This document shows, piece after piece, positions 58,512 through 64,000 of a DNA stretch of 64,000 nt. Source of the DNA: Sphingomonas sp. NFR04 (lineage in GTDB: Bacteria; Pseudomonadota; Alphaproteobacteria; Sphingomonadales; Sphingomonadaceae); assembly GCF_900114095.1 (NCBI RefSeq), contig NZ_FORV01000001.1, positions 372,001-436,000 on the forward strand, read 5' to 3'. The notes below the pieces were generated by a model, which saw only the letters and a program-made list of their open reading frames with translations, was not told the DNA's origin and ran no database searches. A program made the position numbers and the translations under genes. The stretch's first letter is position 1, and the number at the start of each line of letters is the position of its first letter.

Positions 58512-60225
58512 GACAATGCTCGATTTGGCGTGAATCTACTCGTTCGCCACGCACCAGCGTGACGAGGGTGCGGAACAGGATGGCGATATCGATCCGCCAG
58601 CTGCGGTTGCGGACGTACCAAAGGTCCAGCGCCAACTTGTCGGCATCGTCCAGCAGGCTGTTGCCATGGATTTGCGACCAGCCGGTCAGGCCGGGCCGGA
58701 CCGAGCTGCGGTCGATGCCCCCCTGCCCCATTGCCGCGATCGTTTCGGGGAGCAGCGGTCGTGGACCGACCAGGCTGAGATCGCCGCGCAGCACGTTCCA
58801 AAGCTGGGGCAGTTCATCGAGGCGGCTGCGGCGGAGCGCCCGCCCGAAGGGCGTCAGCCGCGCCGCATCGTCCCGGATGTCCCCCGCGCGAACGGGTCGC
58901 ATCGAGCGGAACTTCACGAGGACGAACGTCCTGCCGAACCGGCCGGTGCGGCGTTGCCGAAACAGAACGGGAGTCGACAGCGAGAGGAGAACGGCAATAC
59001 CCACGCAGGCAAAGAGGGGAGCGAGCGCCAGCAGCGCCGTCAGCGCCACGGCTCGCTCCAGAAGCGGCCAGTCACCCAGCCCGCTTCCGCCCTGGACCGG
59101 CCGCTGACCCGCCAGCCCCATGGCGCTCAACAGCTGCGCATTGACCTTTTCGACATCGTAGGTCTGGACAGCGGCTTCGCGCGCCCGCGCGCCCATCTGC
59201 GCAACGCGGCCAGGATTCTCGATGAACCTGCGTAGCGCAGCCGCAAGCGCATCGCCGTCGCGCGGCGGCACCAGGAAACCGTTCCACCCGTCGGTCACTG
59301 CATCCCGGCAGCCCGGCATGGAAGTGGTGACGACCGGGCGTCCGGACGCCAGCGCCTCGAGGATCGTGCGCGGCAGCCCTTCGCGATAATAGCTGGGCAG
59401 CACGAAGACACTGGCATTCTGGAGATGCGGCGCGACGTCGCGGCATTCCCCAAGATACTCGACCACGCCCTCTTCGGACCAAGCCGCGATTTCCGCCTCG
59501 GTCACGGCGGTAGGATTGCTGTCTCGCGGGCCGAGGATGCGGAACCGGGCATTCGGGTATTCCGCGCGCAGCGTACGCGCTGCTGCCACGAACTCGAGCA
59601 GCCCCTTGTCCCGCATCAGCCGAGCGATCATCAGGAAGACGGGACCGTCCACCGGAAGCGAAGCAGGCCGGAAGCGATGAATGTCGACGCCCGATCCCGG
59701 CACTTGCTCGACCCGCTGGTCCGACCGGACGATGCCATGCCGGACCATCTCCGCCCGGTCGTCCGCATTGAAGACGAAGATGCCCGCAGCGCGCGCCACT
59801 GCGGCGCGGTAGAGCGCCGAGATCAGCTTGCGTAGCGCCGGGCGATCGAAATCACTGCCATAAACGTGACCCAGGCCGCTCACCATCGCGAAGAACGCGG
59901 TCTTTCGGCGCGTCAGGCGGCATGCCAGGCCGGCATAGAGGATCGGCTTTTGCGTATAGGCGAGCACCACGTCCGGCCGCTCGCGGCGGATCAGCCGCAC
60001 CAACGCGCCAAACGTGGCGACATCCCGGAGCGGGTTGGTGCCGGTCCGATCCATTGGCACGCGATGGTAGGCGACCCCCATTGCCGCGAGCGCCGCCTGC
60101 GTTTCGGCATCCTCATCCGGCGCGCAGGCAACGACGTCGTGACCGTGTGCGACCATGCTCGCGAGCAGCGCCCCGCGAAAGTTCACCAGGGAATATGCAA
60201 GGCTGGCGACGACGAGGACCTTCAT
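58483..60225 (-). CDS. Fusion of GT4 glycosyltransferase and polyprenyl-phosphate sugar phosphotransferase
   Basis: One continuous frame of 580 residues encodes two enzymes. Residues 1-370 form a GT4 glycosyltransferase (VLVVASLAYSLVNFRGALLA, MIARLMRDKGLLEFV, PSYYREGLPRTILEALASGR). After a short linker, one hydrophobic segment (about 391-417) leads into a bacterial sugar transferase / small phosphoglycosyl transferase domain (418-560): VKFRSMRP, RRSRLDELPQLWNVLRGDLS, VGPRPLLPE, RPGLTGWSQIHG. The second domain would load the first sugar phosphate onto undecaprenyl phosphate and the first would add the next sugar. No frameshift is needed. The ATG overlaps the upstream GT stop by 4 bases. Confidence 0.9.
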   Translation of the reverse strand: MKVLVVASLAYSLVNFRGALLASMVAHGHDVVACAPDEDAETQAALAAMGVAYHRVPMDRTGTNPLRDVATFGALVRLIRRERPDVVLAYTQKPILYAGLACRLTRRKTAFFAMVSGLGHVYGSDFDRPALRKLISALYRAAVARAAGIFVFNADDRAEMVRHGIVRSDQRVEQVPGSGVDIHRFRPASLPVDGPVFLMIARLMRDKGLLEFVAAARTLRAEYPNARFRILGPRDSNPTAVTEAEIAAWSEEGVVEYLGECRDVAPHLQNASVFVLPSYYREGLPRTILEALASGRPVVTTSMPGCRDAVTDGWNGFLVPPRDGDALAAALRRFIENPGRVAQMGARAREAAVQTYDVEKVNAQLLSAMGLAGQRPVQGGSGLGDWPLLERAVALTALLALAPLFACVGIAVLLSLSTPVLFRQRRTGRFGRTFVLVKFRSMRPVRAGDIRDDAARLTPFGRALRRSRLDELPQLWNVLRGDLSLVGPRPLLPETIAAMGQGGIDRSSVRPGLTGWSQIHGNSLLDDADKLALDLWYVRNRSWRIDIAILFRTLVTLVRGERVDSRQIEHCHASHSHRRG

Positions 60226-61457
60226 GCCGATTGCACCGGCAACAGGGTGGCGACGGCAGCCGGAAGTCCGGAAGACGGCGACGAGCTTCGGTCCAGCACG
60301 GACGCATAGAGCCGCCGATATTGGCCGGCGACCCGAGCCATATCATATTCCGCAACCACCCGCTCGCGGCCCAGTGCGCCCAGCCGATCCCATCCCGAGC
60401 GGCCAAGCCGCACCAGCTGCACCAACGCCTGCGCCATGGCCTCGCGATCGCCTGGCGGGACGATCACCCCAGCCTCGCCGAGGATCGCGGCGCAGTCTCC
60501 GACGTCCGTAGCGATGCACGGCACGCCACACGCCATGCCTTCGCCGAGGATGTTGGGAAAGGCCTCTCCCCAAGCCGAGGAGAGCGCGAGCAGGTCCACG
60601 CCGGGCAACCAATCGGCGACGTCGGTTCGCTCTCCGGCGAGCGTATAGGAGCTCGGCGGGAGATCGCGCAGGGCCGAAGCCAGCGGTTCCGATGGACTGT
60701 CGAGGCCCGTGCCGACGAGCAGCAGATGGACCTTGCTGCCCAGCGAACGCGCCCGCGCCGCAGCTTCCACGAGCATGCGATGATCCTTCATCGGGTGCAG
60801 GCGTGCGACCATTCCCACAACCGGATCTTCCGAGACGATCCCGAAGCGCTGGCGCAGAAGCGCCCGCTTTGCGCCGTCGGGCCGAAAGCGATCGCAATCA
60901 AATCCGTTGGGGATATGCACCGCACGATCGGCCGGGAAGCCGAACGCGGCATGCTCGCGGGCGGCCGCATGCGAATTGTAGATGATGGCGGCCGTCGACG
61001 CCGCGAAATGGCGGCTCAGCGCCAGCAGACGCCGGGTCATGCGGGTTTCGTTCGCCGGATCGTGGAGCGAATGGCGCACGTTCCAGATCACCGGCACGTT
61101 GCCGCCGTGGAAAAAGCCTGCGGCGGTGGCGGCCAGATTGCCGTGGTACATCCAGCCCTGGAGGATATCCGGGGAGAGGCGTGCCGTGATCCGGACCAGC
61201 CGCAACAGCGCCAGCGGGTTCATGATCCCGCGCCGCATCCCCAAGGTATAGATCGGGCAGCCGGCATCGCGCAGCTGCGGCGCCAGCACGCCGGGCTGCA
61301 GGAGCGACAGAACACTCGCTCCGCTGCCGCGCGCGCCCGCTTCGGCGGCGATCAGCTTGGCGAGCATCATCTGCGCGCCACCCATGTCGAGGCTGGTCGC
61401 GATGTGCTGTGTCGCGATGGAACGTCGAGCCGTAGCGGCCTCGCTCGCCCGGCTCAT
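60222..61457 (-). CDS. GT4-family glycosyltransferase
   Basis: The 411-residue GT-B enzyme has ATSLDMGGAQMMLAKLIAAE near residue 25, IWNVRHSLHDPANETRMTRR, IPNGFDCDRF, VVGMVARLHPMKDHRMLVEA and the donor-binding SSAWGEAFPNILGEGMACGV. It is the first gene of the leftward polysaccharide operon. ATG 61457 is chosen over upstream codons because GGAG lies 10-13 bases before it. The sugar transferred is unknown. Confidence 0.88.
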   Translation of the reverse strand: MSRASEAATARRSIATQHIATSLDMGGAQMMLAKLIAAEAGARGSGASVLSLLQPGVLAPQLRDAGCPIYTLGMRRGIMNPLALLRLVRITARLSPDILQGWMYHGNLAATAAGFFHGGNVPVIWNVRHSLHDPANETRMTRRLLALSRHFAASTAAIIYNSHAAAREHAAFGFPADRAVHIPNGFDCDRFRPDGAKRALLRQRFGIVSEDPVVGMVARLHPMKDHRMLVEAAARARSLGSKVHLLLVGTGLDSPSEPLASALRDLPPSSYTLAGERTDVADWLPGVDLLALSSAWGEAFPNILGEGMACGVPCIATDVGDCAAILGEAGVIVPPGDREAMAQALVQLVRLGRSGWDRLGALGRERVVAEYDMARVAGQYRRLYASVLDRSSSPSSGLPAAVATLLPVQSA

Positions 61458-62045
61458 TGCCCGGCTACTCCATCGGCGTCGGCGGCGACCACCACCACCC
61501 TGCCCTTCCGGGCGCACCGGGCGGCGGCCGCGGACCGCTTCAGGGCCCCCGGTTCACGCCGGTCCCCGCATGGTCGCCGCGCCGGCGCCCGCCCTGTATA
61601 TCGGGCCGCGGTGGCGGTACATGGTCGCGCTTTCTGCGTTGCAGATCCGATGGAATCCAGCATCTCCGATCGCCCCCCTGCTTGAGGCGAAACGTAGCGG
61701 TGTCATGGGATTCGGCGCATTGCTACTTCGGCCATCCCCTTTCGGATTAGGATGATGCACGATGGGGCAGGTCGGGCGCGAAGGCGTTAGCCGATCTTCC
61801 AGGACGGGGTATTGCCCCTCCCATTTCTGTTAGCCGATCCCATCCGGGGTATTCCGCATACTCGGAAGTATGGGACCCTCTGCTCGGCTTCATGCCCGCA
61901 CCCGCCAAAGATACAGTCTCGTCCACGATCCGGTGACGTGGGGGCATCCCTGCCGGATCGTGCCGGCATCGCTGCCAAACGGAAGATTTCCTTTGCCGAT
62001 CGGCGCGCATCGCTTCGCGCTGCAAGCAGAATCTGGGGGAAGAGT
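61458..62045. promoter_or_regulatory. Divergent promoter region with direct repeats and a small hairpin
   Basis: This 588-bp region has no convincing gene. It contains two compound direct repeats 43 bp apart: GTTAGCCGATC followed by CGGGGTATT at 61786-61813 and 61829-61853. Immediately after is the perfect hairpin CATACT-CGGA-AGTATG at 61857-61872. The repeat arrangement suggests tandem binding sites of a regulator controlling the two divergent polysaccharide units; the protein is unknown, though two LuxR genes lie nearby. Confidence 0.5.
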
Positions 62046-64000
62046 ATGCGACCGCTTCAACGACGGTATTGGCACTCGATTTCCGCGCGCGCCGCCGCCA
62101 TCATCCTGGGCGACGCCGTGTCGGCAGCGCTCGCATTGGTCATCGCGCTGGCGCTGCGCACCGATGGGGAGCGGGCAGGCTCCTATCTACAGGCCTTTCC
62201 CGCTGCACTGCCGCTGTTCGTGGTCGTTTCGGTTGGCGCGTTTGCGATCTTTCGATTGCACCGGCGCCTCTGGCGGTTCTCGTCGGTTTCCGATCTGGTC
62301 GCGATCATCGCGGCCGCGACGCTGGCCGTCTCCGGCTTCGTATTGCTCCTGGCGACGATCGGCAAGCTCGGCTGGATGCCCCGCTCGATCCCGGTTCTCC
62401 TTTGGCTGGTGCTGGTAACGCTGATGGGCGGAGTACGCGTGGTGCGCCGCGCCGCGGCCGACTATCTCGGCGGAATCGTCCGCCCTCCGCGCCCCTTGGG
62501 TGCCGTTGCCGGCCATTCGCGCCGCGTGCTCGTCGCGGGCTCGGGTGATCAGGTCGAGCGCGTGTTGCGCTATATCGAACGCGAGCGTGGAACGCTGCTG
62601 GATCCGGTCGGCATTCTCGACCATGTCGAGGCCCGCGCCAGCCTGCGCGTTCGCGGCGTGCCGATTCTGGGCGCGATCGGCGAACTCGCCCGGGTCGTCC
62701 AGGCGCTGGAAGCCACCGAGCGCCGGCCCGATTGCCTGCTCTTCGCCGGCGACCCGGGACAGCTGCATGATGGCCCGCTCGTCTCCATGGTGGCGGCCGC
62801 GCATACGCTCGGCCTCGAGATCGCCTATCTGCCCGGCGTCACGGGATATGATCCGGCGCACGGGAGGAAGATCGACCTCCGCTTCGTCGATGCTGCTGAT
62901 CTGCTCGGCCGCCCGCAGGTCGAGCTCGACGCACAGCTCGTCGGCGAGGCGCTGCGCGGCCGCTCCGTACTCGTGACCGGCGCCGGCGGCACAATCGGCC
63001 GTGAGTTGGTACGCCAGATCGCCGCCTTCGGGCCGCGCAAGCTGATCCTGCTCGATGCCAGCGAGATCAACCTGTACGAGGCGGATCTCGAAATGCGGGA
63101 GAACCATGCCGGCGTGCCGCGCGTGGCCGTGCTTTGCTCCATCCGCCAGCGCGCCCAGCTGATGCAGGTGTTTGCCGAGCACCGTCCCGATCTGGTTTTC
63201 CACGCCGCCGCGCTCAAGCATGTGCCGATCGTGGAGGAGCATCCCGCCGCCGCGGTGCAGACCAACGTGCTCGGCACGCGCAACGTCGCCGACGCAGCGC
63301 TTCGCTATGGCGCGACCGCCATGGTCCAGGTGTCGACCGACAAGGCGGTCAATCCGGTGGGCTTCATGGGCGTGACGAAGCGTCTTGGCGAGCTCTACTG
63401 CCAGGCGCTGGATCTGGAGGGACGCGATCGGCCGCGGGCGCCGCGGTTCATGACCGTGCGGTTCGGCAATGTGCTGGGGTCGAGCGGATCCCTTATCCCT
63501 CTCTTCCAGCGCCAGCTGAAGAAAGGTGGGCCGCTGACCGTCACCCATCCGGAGATCACGCGGTTCTTCATGACGGTCCACGAAGCCGTGCAGCTGGTGC
63601 TGCACAGCGCGGCGCGCGGGATGACGGACCAAGAAACCCGAGGCCGCATCTTCGTCCTCGACATGGGAGAGCCGGTGCGGGTGATGGACATTGCCCGCCG
63701 CATGATCCGCCTGTCCGGCCTGCGCCCCGGGGTCGATGTGGATATCGAGATCGTCGGTCTCCGGCCTGGCGAGAAGCTGTACGAGGAGCTGTTCGACACG
63801 CGCGAGAAGCGCAGTCCTTCGCCACTCAAAGGCGTGTTCGAGGCAGCCTCCCACATCATGCCGAAGCCGATGCTGCAGCGCGTGTTCCGCCAGCTGGCGG
63901 AGGCGGCGGAGCAAGGGGATGACGCGGCGTGCCGGGCGATTGCGGTTGCCTTGCTCACGAAGGAAGCGGAGCCGCAGCCTCTGCCCGCGCTGCCGCAGGT
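62046..64000 (+). CDS. CapD/FlaA1-type nucleotide-sugar epimerase-dehydratase (3' end outside window)
   Basis: The frame opens at ATG 62046 after GGGGGAAGAG and stays open to the window edge, giving at least 651 residues. The N-terminus has four hydrophobic helices (about 15-125: AAAIILGDAVSAALALVIAL, LFVVVSVGAFAIF). A CoA-binding-like Rossmann domain follows (about 155-290). The dehydratase domain is about 300-620: NAD motif SVLVTGAGGTIGRELVRQIA, FHAAALKHVPIVEEHP, STDKAVNPVGFMGVTKRLGE with Met replacing the catalytic Tyr, as is usual in this family, and RFGNVLGSSGSLIPLF. Members are UDP-GlcNAc 4,6-dehydratases/epimerases making precursors of diamino- or deoxy-sugars. That product would supply the amino sugar for the deacetylase and formyltransferase. 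Confidence 0.92.
   Translation, partial: MRPLQRRYWHSISARAAAIILGDAVSAALALVIALALRTDGERAGSYLQAFPAALPLFVVVSVGAFAIFRLHRRLWRFSSVSDLVAIIAAATLAVSGFVLLLATIGKLGWMPRSIPVLLWLVLVTLMGGVRVVRRAAADYLGGIVRPPRPLGAVAGHSRRVLVAGSGDQVERVLRYIERERGTLLDPVGILDHVEARASLRVRGVPILGAIGELARVVQALEATERRPDCLLFAGDPGQLHDGPLVSMVAAAHTLGLEIAYLPGVTGYDPAHGRKIDLRFVDAADLLGRPQVELDAQLVGEALRGRSVLVTGAGGTIGRELVRQIAAFGPRKLILLDASEINLYEADLEMRENHAGVPRVAVLCSIRQRAQLMQVFAEHRPDLVFHAAALKHVPIVEEHPAAAVQTNVLGTRNVADAALRYGATAMVQVSTDKAVNPVGFMGVTKRLGELYCQALDLEGRDRPRAPRFMTVRFGNVLGSSGSLIPLFQRQLKKGGPLTVTHPEITRFFMTVHEAVQLVLHSAARGMTDQETRGRIFVLDMGEPVRVMDIARRMIRLSGLRPGVDVDIEIVGLRPGEKLYEELFDTREKRSPSPLKGVFEAASHIMPKPMLQRVFRQLAEAAEQGDDAACRAIAVALLTKEAEPQPLPALPQ

Noticed and set aside
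61747..62025. Minus-strand 92-codon frame in the divergent spacer
   Set aside because: No ribosome site; it runs through the direct repeats and hairpin, and the residue pattern is not protein-like.
62187..63914. A 575-codon minus-strand frame opposite the CapD-type gene
   Set aside because: Antisense shadow; the plus-strand frame from 62046 has membrane helices, a Rossmann motif and runs to the window edge.
1..64000. CRISPR array, prophage or insertion sequence
   Set aside because: No regularly spaced direct repeats, phage structural genes or transposase-like proteins were seen on either strand.

Overview
The window is high-GC DNA from an alphaproteobacterium, most probably a Sphingomonas or a close relative. 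The basis is the codon use, the two TonB-dependent receptors of the type sphingomonads use for oligosaccharides, a UbiM-type ubiquinone hydroxylase, a fused EIIA-HPr-EI PTS protein beside nagE, and an exopolysaccharide-type locus. No phage, insertion sequence, integrase or CRISPR array was seen.

Positions 1-6.7 kb hold ordinary genes: the 3' end of a TonB receptor, a PadR regulator with a DUF2218 protein, ubiM, rarA, a MmcQ/YjbR protein and a DUF429-like protein. Positions 6.7-14.0 kb form a GlcNAc uptake and catabolism operon (cutC, nagB-II, nagA, EIIA-HPr-EI, nagE). A short stretch with a small STAS-like protein, REP-like repeats and a membrane J-domain protein follows.

Positions 15.8-39.2 kb are the most coherent system in the window: a predicted N-glycan utilisation locus. 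A GntR/UTRA regulator and a GH2 beta-galactosidase read leftward. Seven tightly coupled genes read rightward: GH20 hexosaminidase, GH2 beta-mannosidase, GH3, GH125, GH92, an unassigned glycosidase-like protein and GH29 alpha-fucosidase. After these come a glycosylasparaginase, which cuts the GlcNAc-Asn bond, and a full TonB-dependent receptor. In the model, the receptor imports glycans or glycopeptides, periplasmic enzymes trim fucose, galactose, mannose, xylose and GlcNAc, and the NagE/NagA/NagB system consumes the GlcNAc. The GH3-GH125-GH92 order matches what I recall for nixI-nixJ-nixK of the Xanthomonas campestris N-glycan cluster. Related palindromes (TTGG..TACC type) lie before the GH20 gene, the glycosylasparaginase gene and nagB-II, which suggests one shared regulon.

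A tRNA-Thr(UGU) at 39.4 kb marks a change of content. Next to it are a decayed glyoxalase-like fragment, a two-gene type I secretion system and a divergent 1262-residue RTX/cadherin-like secreted protein that is its probable cargo.

Positions 47.1-64.0 kb are a surface or extracellular polysaccharide locus: a UDP-sugar epimerase, a decayed pectate-lyase-like remnant, two LuxR regulators, a Wzc-type co-polymerase/kinase, a Wzx-type flippase, and a seven-gene leftward operon. That operon holds three glycosyltransferase genes, one of them fused to the chain-initiating phosphoglycosyl transferase, plus a PIG-L deacetylase, a formyltransferase, an ATP-grasp ligase and a HAD phosphatase, which suggests an N-formylated or amide-modified sugar. 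A CapD/FlaA1-type nucleotide-sugar dehydratase runs off the right edge.
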